64,000 nucleotides of DNA, from contig KV748177.1 in the NCBI GenBank assembly GCA_001692895.1, positions 3,572,130-3,636,129 on the forward strand. Reading direction: 5' to 3'. The notes beneath the pieces were generated by a model. The model had not been told where the DNA came from and searched no databases. It saw nothing but the letters and a program-made list of their open reading frames with translations. Both the position numbers and the translations under genes were made by a program. The DNA comes from Cenococcum geophilum 1.58 (taxonomy: Eukaryota; Ascomycota; Dothideomycetes; Gloniales; Gloniaceae). Shown in pieces: positions 1-10,727 of the stretch (positions within the stretch are counted from its first letter, which is position 1; each line of letters opens with the position of its first letter).

Positions 1-3000
1 CCCCCTACGCCTAGGGGTCGCCTTAATAGCGCGTTTATAGGGTTTGTTTTTCCCGCCCTATGCTTAATAATAAAGTTATAGGCAGCTAATGCTATAGCCT
101 ATCTAGCTTACTGTCTATTAAGGGATTTTACCTTTATAAAACCCTTTAGATTATAATAATCTATAAGCACTTTTAGGCTACTTAATAGCCCCTTAATATA
201 GTATTTCTAATGCTTAAAAGCCTTTATAATAGCTAGTAGCTCCTAATTATAGGTCTTATAATTATGCTCTACTAGCAAAAGCTTCCTAAACTATAAGGCT
301 ATTAGATATTAAAGGCCGTTTTTAAATAGCTGTAATATAATAGCTGCTAAGCCTTATATTAAGGCATTAGTCTCTAACTAGGTTAGTAAGCCTGGTGTAT
401 AGTATTATAGAAGCGGCGCCGTTATAAAGGCGTTATAGAGCTAGCGTATTGCCTACTCTGCCTCTTCTAGCTAACTAAAAGGCCTAGCTTTACGGCCGTT
501 CTTTACTCCCTTTAGGAGATTAGTAATAGGCTTTATAATAGTAAAGTACTTATAGATAAACCGGTAATAGAAGTTAGCAAAACCTAGGAAGACCTAGATA
601 TCCCTATAGGATTAAAGGCTCTCCTACTTAGTAATAGCTTCTACCTAGCTAGGATCTATTGCTACGCCTTTGGAACTAATAATATATTCTAGGCACTTAA
701 CCTCTTATACGCCAAACCTATACTTCTTAAGGTTTATATATAGTTAATATTACTATAACCTACGTAGCACTTCTAGTATATAGCGCTAGTGTTCCACTAG
801 ATTTTTATAGAAAATTAGAATATTATTAAGGTAGACTATATAGAAGACATCTACTAGTCCTAATAAGGCTTAATTAATATAGCCCTAAAAGGTCGCTAGT
901 CCGTTAGTTAGCCTAAAAAGTAAAACTAAATACTTAAAGTGGCCGTAACGCGTACGGAACGCCGTCTTTTACTTATTGCCCCGACGGATATAAAGGCGGT
1001 AATACGCATTTATTAGGTCCAACTTAGTAAAGATTTTAGAACCTACTAAGTGGTCTAAGGTCTTACTAATTAATGGTAGTGCGAGACGATTCTTAATTAT
1101 TACCTTATTAAGGCCTCTGTAGTCTATATAGAGCTATAACTTTTTTTTTAGGTATAAATAGGATAGTTGCCCCTACGGAACTAGTACTTAGTTAGATCTA
1201 GTCTTTAGCTAGGGCGTTATTGTAAAAGAATCCCTTAAAAGGTATATATTAGATAAGACAGTAGGAGGTTTTATCTATATTCTATCTACGTCCTAAAAGA
1301 CACAGTTAGACAGATAAGGGGCGAAGGGTTTTACTAGCGTCTTAAAAGGATTATATAGGGAGCTAGTTCTCCTCTAGAGAAGAACTAGCGATTAGTCTCT
1401 AAATAGAAGAGGTTAGAAAGCATTTGTCCTTTAATATATACAACTCGTTCTACCTTTAACTCGCCTTCTACTTCCTTGTAACTCTTATTCTATACCACTA
1501 ATTAGATAATTATACGTTCTAGTTAGGCTGGCCTCTTATAGTTGTCTAAGTACCCCCTTAGTACCTCTAGCTCCTTAACTAAGAGGTTATAAAGTGGTCT
1601 ATATGGGACCTTCTATCCCTTTTTTAGGTCAATAGTATAGTTGCCCTAGTAGTATTAGGGTAGCTTCCCTGCTTCCTTATATAAGAAAATATTACTAACT
1701 TCTTTTAACTATAGGGGAAGGACCAGTAAGCTGCCGTTATCTTACTTACTAGGCATTAATTTAGCAATTACTAGGGCGAAGACCCTAGATTCCCTTTAGA
1801 GAGACTTTGCGAAACTTTTAGGGGTTTATAGTAATAGGGATAAGCTATCTAGCTTTTATTGCTACGCCTTCGCCTTATAGTTAATAAGAAGTCGGGCCTT
1901 TTTTAACCCTAGTATATCTAGGGTAATAGTAGGGGATGCGTTAGCCATTCTATAGTAGATAAGGGTTACTTCCCTAATCCTACCCTAGTTATTCTTTATT
2001 CTTAGTAGTACCTTATAGGCTTTATAGTAATATACCTAAGTTTTATTTAACTAGGAGTAGGTAGACAATTCTACATCTAGCGTCTTGAAGTTATACTTTA
2101 TCGCGAATTGCTAATTAATTACATTTACTTCGGCGCCAAGATTAAGCATTACTAAGGTCTTCTTTTAGGTCTACTTAGATAGGACTTTTTCTAGGATAGT
2201 AATAGCTTCCTTATAATCTAATAGTAGCTTACGCCTTATAGGTATAAGGGGCTCTAAGGGCGCCTGCCTTTTCCTAGTATAAAGATGGCGCTTATATTAT
2301 TAGGGGGCGGCTACTATTACTATTGCTGCTCTAAGTACTATTGCCACTAATGTCCTAGCTTACTATAATTTTTATAGTTCCCCTTAGGTTAGGTTAAACC
2401 CCTAGCAGTATTACTTCGCCCTACTATTGCGTTGCTAGCAGTAGTCTTAGAGTCCGCTTTCCCTAAGTTATCTAATAGGGTAGTCTTTATATTTAAATTC
2501 GCGGCGCGCCTATTGCTTCTAGCTTATAGGGCGCTCGCGCTCTTCTAGTTTCCTTTTAATAAGGCAGCTAAGGAAACTAGCTAATTTTAAGTTTATAGAA
2601 ATTCCTAATAGTTAGTAATAGTAAGCCGTAGCTCTAGCCGTAGCTTCGCGAATAGGTATATTATTAGATGCTTTATATTATAAGAAGGGTTAATTTGCGC
2701 TTTTAAGGAAGTTAAGTAAGCAGTAAACCTATTTATAGGTTAATTAATTTACTACATTGCCCTTGTATATATTAGGGCTATATAGAGTTCTTAATTAATA
2801 GGACTTTTAATCTAATTAAGTAGGAATTCTATTAGCTCCTTTTAGGTAAACTATATATCTAAATGGTTATCTTTATATTATAGCTAAAGGGTTTTATTAG
2901 TCCCCTTTATATATTATATAGTAAACGCAACTTTAGTATCCTTATTTATAATGGCGTCTGCCTTTAGGCAGAATACTAGCTTTAAGCTATTATAGAAATC

Positions 3001-3423
3001 TTAGTGCTCTTATATAGTCTTACCATAATATAGAGTAATCTTCTTTATTTTAACGGCCCGTTTTAACAAAGCGCCTATTATATTAGTAGCCTTCTACTTA
3101 AGATTTGGATACATTAAGCTACCGTTTAAGTACTCTAATAGGATACTTTAAGGTAGTAGATCTAGGTTAGGAACGAAAGTCAATATCGCCTTACCGCGTT
3201 AACGCCGTCTTAGCATTTCCACCTCCTCTCTAAGCAACTATAGTTTTCCTTGCTCTAGAAGCTGTAGCTTCTTGTTCTCTAGTCGTTGTATTTCTTCCTA
3301 TATAGTATCCTTGCCTATAACTTCTGGTTCTATTTAGGACGTGGGTCCGCCTATGTCGTCCTAGGGTTAATCCCCAAACTTAATACTACGCACTGCGCTA
3401 ACATTACGCCCGCGTCTTGCCAT
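1..3423 (-). mobile_element. Ty3/Gypsy retrotransposon, family A, RIP-degraded, truncated by window edge
   Basis: Reading the minus strand through stops gives a gag-pol order. Gag begins at an ATG at 3423 (MARRGRNVSAV) and has a coiled-coil-like stretch near 3,180-3,320. A possible CCHC knuckle relic (KLGH) lies near 2,310-2,370. An aspartic-protease-like segment (GAEVNVINQQFAIKYNFKTL) lies near 2,080-2,200. Reverse transcriptase follows, with DYRGLNKVIIKNRLALP near 1,080-1,130, KLDLINAYYRLYIRRGNK near 970-1,030 and YLNN at 822-833. An RNase H-like stretch (LLVEHNYKTYN) lies near 200-500. Integrase would lie beyond position 1. In-frame stops are mostly TAA/TAG that would revert to CAA/CAG/TGG, as RIP produces. 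CpA and TpG are almost absent while CpG remains. No 5' LTR could be delimited. The element is dead: the catalytic YLDD has become YLNN. Confidence 0.85.
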
Positions 3424-4196
3424 TAGGTTAATAGACTGCGATGCAGTTAATAAATATAGGTCGTCTTTTTAATAGAGGGCTGTCGTTACGTGGTCGCAGC
3501 CTTAGTAAACCGCTATATTACTAGACCGCTACCTCTAAAAAGGGGTAAGAATTTAGAACTGTTAGGACGCTAAGGCCCTAAGGGTATATAGTAACGTAAT
3601 AATAGTAGCGGAATGCAATAGGTATCTGGTTCTTAATGGGGTAGAACTATAGAACTAAATTCTGCTGTTCTTAGGTGCGGGGCGACTACGCTTTATAGGC
3701 GCCTTACCTGCGCCTCGCCTGCGCTAAGCCGCTTACGGTAAGTGCGTCTCTACGGCCTAATAAGTACTTTATAACTATAAAATAGTTAAGGTACTATTAG
3801 GCTTGCTAGTTAGAATACCTATTTTATTTCCGATTCTTAATTATATACTACCTAGGCGCTTAAAGTTAGAAGCCTAATACCCTAACCTAATATACGTAAG
3901 ACGTATTAGCGCTAGAGGAAGCACGCTTCTACTAAAATTAGACCCTACTTTACCCTAAGCTATTTAACCCCCCTATTAAAGATCTTATAGTATATATCCT
4001 TAAAATAACCAACTAACTAATTAAATAGATTATAATTAATAAATATCTAAATAATAAGTTTATTAAAAGATGCTTAAGCTAATATAAGATAGCGCTAGAT
4101 TTTTTAAAAAGATTTTTTTTAACCGAGTATAAAGCTTATAGAAACCGTCTATACTACTTAAACTGCCTAGTTATACCTAACTATAACGAACTTAAG
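3424..4196. other. AT-rich RIP-like DNA upstream of Gypsy A gag
   Basis: This stretch lies between the Gypsy A gag start and the solo LTR at 4,197. It should contain the 5' untranslated region and perhaps the 5' LTR of Gypsy A, but I could not identify a TG...CA boundary or a second LTR copy to compare with. No gene is seen. Confidence 0.4.
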
Positions 4197-4566
4197 TATT
4201 ACGCACTTTATATTAGTAGTAGTGCGACTACTAAGAGAAGACAAGAACGAGTTAGGTATAATAGCGTAGAAGACGCTAAAGTCGATCGAACTATAGGATA
4301 AAGGATAGGCAATTTATATAAAGGATTATATATTTACGTACTTAATAAACTAAACGTATTAAGCGTATCTCTTAAGCGTATGTTATATATTTAAAGACCC
4401 TTAGTCCCTACCGTAAATAGTTCTTTCTTTATAGTAAATCTTAGAACATAACTAGAGTTAGACTATTAGGCGCTTACTCTACTAGTTAGGCTTATATCTT
4501 TTATTTATCTATATACCTAGCCTATTAATAAGTCTACTATAGTATTTACTATAACGCCTCGTTATA
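4197..4566 (+). mobile_element. Solo LTR of Gypsy family B
   Basis: It begins with RIP-altered TATTACGCA (expected TGTTACGGA) and ends with CTCGTTATA (expected TTCCGTTACA). The middle shares long blocks with the family B LTRs, for example the TTTATAGTAAATCTTA block and the segment around CCTAGCCTATTAATAAG. Its orientation is opposite to the LTRs of elements B1 and B2. No clear 5-bp target duplication is visible, which RIP decay could explain. Confidence 0.65.
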
Positions 4567-5017
4567 TACTTAGTAGAATTTAATAGGAATAGTAGATTGC
4601 GGTCTCGTAGCTGGTCTTTAATTACTAAGTTAATAGAAATAGGTAGGCATATATAAGGTCTTATAGGGGTATCCCGTAATAGGCTCCTAGTAATCCTTAT
4701 ATCCTTTCCCTAGTTACGTTTTTCCTTACTAAAGTTTTTTAGGAGTTTAAAGTAGTGGTTAAATAGTTAAGAATATATACTGTAGTAGGCCGATACTTCT
4801 CTAAACCCCTTCTAGGACGAGCCCTTAATAATCTCCCTATACTATAAGAAGGGAGAGGGGTGATATAAGGGATATTATTGCGGTTACCTTAGGATACCCT
4901 TAGGACAACCCCTAGATATCCCTTAGATAGTTATTAGTTACGTATTAAAGGCATATGCCTATAGTATATAGTCTTTCTAATTCTAGAGGCCTTACCTTCT
5001 TAAGGATTTATCTCCTC
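4567..5017. other. Unassigned AT-rich RIP-like DNA
   Basis: No gene, recognisable transposon domain or terminal repeat was found. It has the same CpA/TpG-poor composition as the flanking retroelements, so it is probably an old repeat fragment. Confidence 0.4.
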
Positions 5018-5234
5018 TATCCCTTAGCCCGTCAGCGTCCAAAAAGTAAGTAGTCCGTGCGCGAACACCAGTTACATAAATTCTGTCAATTAATTACCTA
5101 CCATAATGTAAAATACGGTTCTGCAGGAAGGATAAGTGCTAGCAACTTTATATTGAGCGACTTAACTCCTAAAACCAGGCGCGTATATTAAATTACCACA
5201 AAACTAAAGCCCTACATCCCAGTACACATCAGGA

Positions 5235-5488
5235 AATTTTTTTTTGGGCGCGTTGTTGCAAACGAAAATCGGGGTCTGCAAAACCTGCGTAAGTCGCAAT
5301 TTTGGCGATTTGCGGCGATTTGCAGCAATTTGCTACAAACACATAGGCTACCTATGCACGCGCCTGCCCTATCTATGTGTTTATAGCAAATTGCTGCAAA
5401 TTGCCGCAAATGCTAAAATTGCGACTTACGCCTGCAGGTTTTGCAGACCCCGATTTTCGCTTGCAACAACGTGCCTAAAAAAAAATTA
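5235..5488. repeat. Foldback (long inverted repeat) of about 250 bp
   Basis: The left arm (about 5,235-5,346) and right arm (about 5,375-5,488) are near-perfect inverted copies. Both contain the complementary blocks GGGGTCTGCAAAACCTGC and GCAGGTTTTGCAGACCCC and the poly-T/poly-A ends. A spacer of roughly 30 bp separates them. This could be a MITE or the inverted terminus of the larger nested element. Open frames across it are by-products of the palindrome. Confidence 0.8.
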
Positions 5489-5540
5489 CCTAGATAACAG
5501 TAAAGGCTACAGCACGACGGCTCTATCACAAGAGCGCTGC

Positions 5541-6532
5541 TACGAAGTACTCTACAAGAAGAGCTACACGAAGCTCAGTACACGAAGCTCTACTACTGAA
5601 GCTCTACACGAAGCGTCTACACGAAGCTCTACACGAAGCTCTACACGAAGCTCTACACGAAGCTCTACACGAAGCTCTACACGAAGCTCTACACGAAGCT
5701 CTACACAAGAAGCTCTACACGAAGCTCTACACGAAGCTCATACACGAAAGCTCTACACGAAGCTCTACACGAAGCTCTACACGAAGCTCTACACGAAGCC
5801 TCTACAACGAAGCTCTACACGAAGCTCTACACGAAGCTCTACACGAAGCTCTACACGAAGCTCTACACGAAGCTCTACACGAAGCCTCTACACGAAGCTC
5901 CTACACGAAGCTCTACACGAAGCTCTACACGAAGCTCCTACACGAAGCTCTACACGAAGCTCTAACACGAAGCTCTACACGAAGCTCTACACGAAGCTCT
6001 ACACGAAGCTCTACACGAAAGCTCTACAACGAAGCTCTACACGAAGCTCTAACACGAAGCTCTATAACAAAGCTCTGCGCGAAGCTCTACACGAAGCTTT
6101 GCACGAGCCTCCTACACGAAGCTCTGCACGAATTCGTGCACGAAGCTCTATACACACTTCAATGCTCTGCGCGAAGCTCTACACGAAGCTCTTGCACGAG
6201 GCTCTACACGAGGCTCTACACAAAGCTCTGCGTACAGAGGCTCTGCACGAGGCCTCTACACGAAGCTTTTGCACGAGGCTCCACACGAGGCTCTAACACG
6301 AAGCTCTGCGTACAGAGGCTCTGCACGAGGCTCCTGCACGAAAGCTCTACACGAAGCTCTGCACAAAGCTCTATATAAAGCTCTACACGAAGCTCTGCAC
6401 AAAGCTCTACGAAGCTCTACACGAAGCTCTACATATAGAGGCTCTGCACGAGGCTCTACGCGAAGCTCTACACGAGGCTCTGCGCGAAGGCTCTACGTAC
6501 GGAGGCTCTACACGAAGCTCTACACAAAGCCT
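5541..6532. repeat. Minisatellite, 12-bp unit CTCTACACGAAG
   Basis: About 80 head-to-tail units of CTCTACACGAAG run through this interval. The left part is nearly perfect. The right part has variants (CTCTGCACGAAG, CTCTACACGAGG, CTCTGCACAAAG) and occasional 1-bp insertions that shift the phase. Because 12 is a multiple of 3 and the unit has no stop in several frames, long frames with repeated TRSS, ALHE or LYTK peptides stay open. I regard these as artefacts of the repeat, not genes. The CpA in each unit is intact, unlike the surrounding RIPed DNA. Confidence 0.9.
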
Positions 6533-6689
6533 TTATGTGTGCGCGCGACCACATTTACTATCGGGTCCCCGCTATATTCCCCGATAGCCTCTACACGTGG
6601 CCTCTGCCAAGTATACCCCCTATATACACCTAGGTAGACCACCTCATTTTTTTAACCCTTCCTTACATCCACCTACCCTAGGAAGACAC

Positions 6690-7032
6690 CAGAACGGACA
6701 GCCCAGCAGACGACGTCGCCGGAGCCAGACGAACATCGCCGGAGCCCAGATGACCGTTCGCCAGAGCTAGACGACCGTCAGAGCCAAGACGACCGTCGTC
6801 AGAGCTAGACGACCGTCGCCAGAGCCACACGACAACCGTTCGAACGACCAGCCAGCCGAACACGATAAACGATTCGATCGATCGATCGATCAGTGCAGAA
6901 GGTGCTAGAGGTGGCATAGACAGGTAGGCATAGACAGGTAGGCACAGCAGGTAGGCACAGACAGGTAGGCAGAGACAGGTAGGCATAGACGGGTAGGTAT
7001 AGACGGACGGACAGACAGGTAGGTAGGCAAGT

Positions 7033-7087
<55 letters not shown>

Positions 7088-7170
7088 TAGGTAGGCAGGC
7101 AGGTAGGTAGGCAGGTAGGCAGGTAGGCAGGTAGGCAGGTAGGCAGGCAGGCAGGCAGGCAGGTAGGTAG
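6690..7170. repeat. Short tandem repeats: about 20-bp GACGACCGTC units, then (CAGG/TAGG)n
   Basis: At 6,700-6,840 a degenerate repeat of about 20 bp built on AGAGCTAGACGACCGTCGCC occurs several times. A short (GATC)n run follows near 6,873-6,892. From about 6,919 to 7,170 there is a tetranucleotide microsatellite of CAGG and TAGG units, purest at 7,030-7,085. Frames through it read as PACL or PTYL repeats and are not credible genes. Confidence 0.9.
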
Positions 7171-7342
7171 ATGATTTAGAGCCTCTGCGAGAGGCTTCCC
7201 CCTTGACGCCCAAAGTAGATAGCTCTATATTTTATATAGTTATAATATAAATATATTTAAAAGTATATTATAGAAATCTATGGGAATATGTGATAATTTG
7301 GTTATTATATAATATAATTATTATTTTAGTAGTTATAATTTA

Positions 7343-7422
7343 TACAGTTCTTACAATTCATACAGTTTTTACAATTCGTATAGTTTTTACAATTCGTACA
7401 GTTTTTACAATTTGTACAGTTT
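7343..7422. repeat. 18-bp tandem repeat, about 4.5 copies
   Basis: The unit TACAGTTTTTACAATTCG recurs with one or two substitutions per copy, in an AT-rich stretch near the right end of the nested element at 5.2-7.6 kb. Confidence 0.8.
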
Positions 7423-7724
7423 GCGCGCTATTTATTTATAGGGTAGCGTTTTACTGCAATTTATTTATAGGGGTAGCATTTTGCCGCAAATTGCTATCAG
7501 GTGCTGCGATTTTGTTGCAAAACGTGCGTTTTGCGCAAATTGCTATCGACTATATCCACCTGCCGCAAACCAACAACGAGCCCCAAAAAAAAATTCCTGA
7601 TGCAGGCGTTAAATTCAGCACGATTAATTGGCTAGTTCTTACCGATAACCGTTAGACATAAGTTAACGGGTTAAGGGATAATCTATCCTATTCCTATAGT
7701 CGTGCCTTATAGCCGCCTATCTAT

Positions 7725-8020
7725 AAAGTCCCTTTATAATATATTAGATAAGACTTAATTAGATAAACAAAAGGCGATAGGTTTTACTAGTATTTTAAAT
7801 GGATTATAAAGAAAGCTAGCTTTTCTTTAAGTTATCCTCTAGAGAAGAATTAGCCATTAGTCTCTAAATAGAAGAGATTAGAAAGTAATTATCGTTTATA
7901 TATATAAAGCCCGTTCTATCTTCGTCTTACCTTTAACTTATCTATAACTTTTAATTAATACTATTAATTAGATAATTATACGTTCTAGTTAAACTAGCCT
8001 TTTATAAACGGCCGATAAGT
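7725..8020 (-). mobile_element. Fragment of Gypsy family A pol
   Basis: This segment matches 1,245-1,560 of the left-hand Gypsy A in the same orientation. Shared blocks include AGTCTCTAAATAGAAGAG and TTAGATAATTATACGTTCTA. It is further RIP-degraded and has no terminal repeats, so it is a second, truncated copy of family A. Confidence 0.75.
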
Positions 8021-8307
8021 AATAAAGAAATATATTTAGGGTTTTATATAGTATACTTTATACCTTTAATTTAATTATAGTTAGTATTTATATATATATA
8101 ATATTAAATAAAATTATTATTATTATTAGTAAAGCCTTTATAAGGCCAATTAAAACTAAAATATCTAATTTAAAATATTAAAGCAGTGCCTGTAAGCTTT
8201 TAAATACTTTATAAAAGATTTATTAATAATAGGGGTGCGCAGAGGGTTGAAACTAGTTCACGGTTCTGATGGTCCTGGAGTTGCATGGCGTTGGATTTAT
8301 GAGATAA
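8021..8307. other. AT-rich DNA at the edge of the repeat block
   Basis: The stretch is strongly AT-rich up to about 8,230 (ATT runs, TATA runs) and then changes to ordinary composition. No gene or element boundary was recognised. The change in base composition marks the left border of the small gene island. Confidence 0.5.
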
Positions 8308-8309
8308 TA

Positions 8310-8440
8310 TCCCTTCGACCGCTGAGTTGCGTCCAACGTTATCAATAAGGATCTAGCCAATTATATGTACTTCTGTGTAGCTGCCATCACGGTATAGCTG
8401 TCCGTGCGGCCTTGGCGTTGGACGCCAGCGGTCGAAGGGA
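8310..8440. mobile_element. 131-bp MITE with TA target duplication (copy b)
   Basis: The inverted ends TCCCTTCGACCGCTG (8,310-8,324) and CAGCGGTCGAAGGGA (8,426-8,440) are perfect. They are flanked by TA at 8,308-8,309 and 8,441-8,442. The interior carries GTCCGTGCGG and, inverted, a version of ATTGGCTAG...TTATCGATAA, linking it to the copies at 5.0, 25.2 and 63.2 kb. It lies about 290 bp upstream of the glycosyltransferase start, so it may sit in that promoter. Confidence 0.85.
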
Positions 8441-8731
8441 TACCCCGTTCCCCACTTTAAGCGCTGACGAGGCTTTGTGGCGCAGCGAAGACCGCGGTCG
8501 AGGCGCCGGTCTATTGTTTATCCTTATGAGGGATTAGCAACGGCAGCTGTGCCGCACCTACTCTCGAATTCTGGCTTCTGCAATCGCGGTGCTGCTATTG
8601 CGAGACAAACTTTTACCTTCAGTCCAACACCACTGTTTCCTGAGGAAGAAAGTTAAAATACACTCGATCACCTATGGTGGGCATGGGTGCTAAAAGATTA
8701 GATCTTATCCACATTGATCACAGCCTGGGCG

Positions 8732-10399
8732 ATGGCACCCAGATTTCGTCGCTCTGAAGAGTATGAGCTCCTCCCAAGGGTATCTTCGGACTCGATACGC
8801 TCTTCATCCAACTCAGACCTTGAGCATCATGGGTCGACTACCACCAATATACACCATTTGCGACTACCTGCTTGGTTGTGTATCCGGCTGCCTCTACGAC
8901 CAGCTCGTGCGCTGTACACCAAACTCTCTGGGCCTCGGGGCCCGCGTCGACCTCTCGTGCGCGGCATATGCTGGATGATTGCCGCCATTCTATGCGTTAT
9001 TATCCTACTAGTTGTGTTTACGGCGGCCTTTCGGCCCTCGTATACTCATCTACCAGACCACTACGGAGCGCTACAAAGGAGATGTCGGGAATCCCATGAG
9101 CCAGGCCGAGGGAACATTAACAATGAGAAAGTCTTCATTGCTGCCACTTTGTACGATCCCAAAGGTCTTTTAGTAGGAGGGGATTGGGGAAGTGCTGTCC
9201 TGAAGCTGGTGGAGTTGCTAGGCCCAGAAAACGTTTATCTTAGTGTTTATGAGAATGATGCGGATCCCCTTGCAAAAGCATCGCTCGAAACCTTGGAAAA
9301 GAGGCTCACCTGTAAGTCTTCCTCACACTCCCTTGTGGTAGTTTTCCGCTCAGAATATTATCCAGGCAATTCCTCCCTCATATCAGAGCATCTTCCCCTC
9401 GAAGAGATTCCCCGGGTGACTGTTCCATCTGGGGAAAGGCGAATGAAACGTATCGCGTTCCTAGCAGAAGTTAGAAACCGTGCCTTGCGTCCTCTCGAAG
9501 CCAATCTTTCAGTGCGTTTTGATAAACTTCTCTTTATTAATGATGTTATGTTCAATCCAGTCGACGCCGCACACCTCCTATTTTCCACGAATATCGACTC
9601 ATCCGGCCATACACAATATGGTGCTGTCTGCGCAGTGGATTTTATCAACGCTTTTAAATTCTATGATAGATTTGCGACAAGGGACCTCGAAGGGTATGCT
9701 ATGGGGATACCGTTTTTCCCGTGGTTTACAGATGCCGGGAATGCAGTAAGTAGGCGAGACGTCTTGGAACAAAAGGACGCGGTTCGCGTGCGCGCTTGTT
9801 GGGGAGGCATGACTGCCTTTGAGGCAAAGTGGTTCCAAAGCAGTTATCGGGATAACTCGCTTACTGTCGCTGACGACACTAACTTTGCCGCCTCAAAGAT
9901 CTCGCCTCTCCGTTTCCGTTATGAGGAGGATCCTTTTTGGGATGCGTCTGAGTGCTGCCTTATTCACGCGGATCTTACTTATCTCCGCTATGGCCGTAAT
10001 ATCACAACAGACTCGGGCATCTTCACAAATCCTTACATTCGAGTAGCTTATGATTCACGCACTCTCAGCTGGCTCCCCTACACCCGTCGAATAGAACGTC
10101 TGTATTCATTCATTCATAACCTCCTCAACCACGCGGTTGGCTTGCCTTCGCACAACGTGCGGAGGCTAGAGCAGCCCGGAGACACGGTGGTAGAGAAGGT
10201 TTGGAAATATGACGATACTGGGGAAAAGCCTAAACCTGGCGAATCAGGCAGCGACCTGAAAGGATCTTATCATGACGTCAAGCGGGTAGTTAGCCCTGGC
10301 CGCTTCTGCGGTAGTAGAACGCTTCTTGTATTAAACGACAACCCAAAAGAAGGCGAGAAGAAATGGATGAATGTTCCCCTCCCAGCGTTGCCGAGCTAA
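8732..10399 (+). CDS. CAP59/CMT1-type alpha-1,3-mannosyltransferase (GT69 family)
   Basis: A single-exon gene of 555 residues. The first ATG in frame is at 8,732 (MAPRFRRSEEYELL); the frame is open slightly upstream but without an ATG. It has a type II topology: a cytosolic Ser/Arg-rich tail, one membrane span at about residues 81-100 (WMIAAILCVIILLVVFTAAF), then a lumenal catalytic domain. That domain shows family signatures in order: KVFIAATLYDPKGLLVGGDW, VYLSVYENDAD, FDKLLFINDVMFNP, YGAVCAVDFINAFKFYDRFATRD, and RACWGGMTAFEAKWFQ. In Cryptococcus, related enzymes (CMT1, CAP59) act in Golgi mannosylation and capsule-related polysaccharide; the exact acceptor here is unknown. The gene is isolated: RIPed repeats lie on both sides, yet its own composition is normal and I see no disabling mutation. 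Other GT69 specificities are possible. Confidence 0.88.
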   Translation: MAPRFRRSEEYELLPRVSSDSIRSSSNSDLEHHGSTTTNIHHLRLPAWLCIRLPLRPARALYTKLSGPRGPRRPLVRGICWMIAAILCVIILLVVFTAAFRPSYTHLPDHYGALQRRCRESHEPGRGNINNEKVFIAATLYDPKGLLVGGDWGSAVLKLVELLGPENVYLSVYENDADPLAKASLETLEKRLTCKSSSHSLVVVFRSEYYPGNSSLISEHLPLEEIPRVTVPSGERRMKRIAFLAEVRNRALRPLEANLSVRFDKLLFINDVMFNPVDAAHLLFSTNIDSSGHTQYGAVCAVDFINAFKFYDRFATRDLEGYAMGIPFFPWFTDAGNAVSRRDVLEQKDAVRVRACWGGMTAFEAKWFQSSYRDNSLTVADDTNFAASKISPLRFRYEEDPFWDASECCLIHADLTYLRYGRNITTDSGIFTNPYIRVAYDSRTLSWLPYTRRIERLYSFIHNLLNHAVGLPSHNVRRLEQPGDTVVEKVWKYDDTGEKPKPGESGSDLKGSYHDVKRVVSPGRFCGSRTLLVLNDNPKEGEKKWMNVPLPALPS

Positions 10400-10722
10400 A
10401 AGATGGTATGATTATGGCTCCGCTACTTTCTTAGGGTTATGTACTATTATGTTCTGTTCATTCTTGATTTTGTATTAGATTCCCTAGAATTTTCGGAGTC
10501 GGACTAGTAGGGCATTGTCACGATTGCTTGATCCCTCGAATCTGGTGTAGGCGGTAACAAATCGTTCCGCTAAAGAACGAACTAAGACAAAGTATATAAG
10601 CTCCTCTTAAAGAGCCTGAATAAAGTTTTATTGACAGATCTATTAGCCACATTATGTTGGCTTCACCAGAATTCGTTTTAAAGCGTTTAAACTTTTACTA
10701 AGTAAAAGAATAATAGTTACTA
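10400..10722. other. 3' flank of the glycosyltransferase gene
   Basis: Normal-composition DNA to about 10,650, then AT-rich up to the Gypsy B1 target site. It presumably holds the 3' untranslated region; no other gene is seen. Confidence 0.5.
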
Positions 10723-10727
10723 GCTAG

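Larger units (their letters stand above)
5020..7678. mobile_element. TA-flanked DNA transposon/MITE with large internal insertion (copy a)
   Basis: The left terminus TCCCTTAGCCCGTCAGC at 5,020 and the right terminus, TCCCTTAACCCGTTAAC read on the minus strand up to 7,678, are inverted. They are flanked by TA at 5,018-5,019 and 7,679-7,680, as in Tc1/mariner-type insertion. About 200 bp at the left (including GGTCCGTGCGCGAACACCA-like sequence near 5,056) and about 80 bp at the right (ATTGGCTAGTTCTTACCGAT) are shared with copy c at 25.2/35.8 kb. The interior, about 5,230-7,600, is bounded by a second inverted pair (CAGGAAATTTTTTTTTGGG and its near-complement CCCCAAAAAAAAATTCCTG) and holds satellites, so it is probably a second element nested in the first. 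No transposase is seen. Confidence 0.7.

Noticed and set aside
4197-4566. This LTR as the 5' LTR of the left-hand Gypsy A
   Set aside because: Its sequence matches Gypsy family B, whose reverse transcriptase differs from family A, and its orientation is opposite to a minus-strand element.
5244-6637. Open frames of 350, 80 and 122 residues rich in TRSS/ALHE/LYTK repeats
   Set aside because: They are produced by the stop-free 12-bp minisatellite; several frames are open at once and 1-bp indels between units break any one frame.
6678-7213. Minus-strand frames with PACLPAYL repeats resembling a membrane or cysteine-rich protein
   Set aside because: They run through the CAGG/TAGG microsatellite and low-complexity repeats and have no non-repetitive domain.
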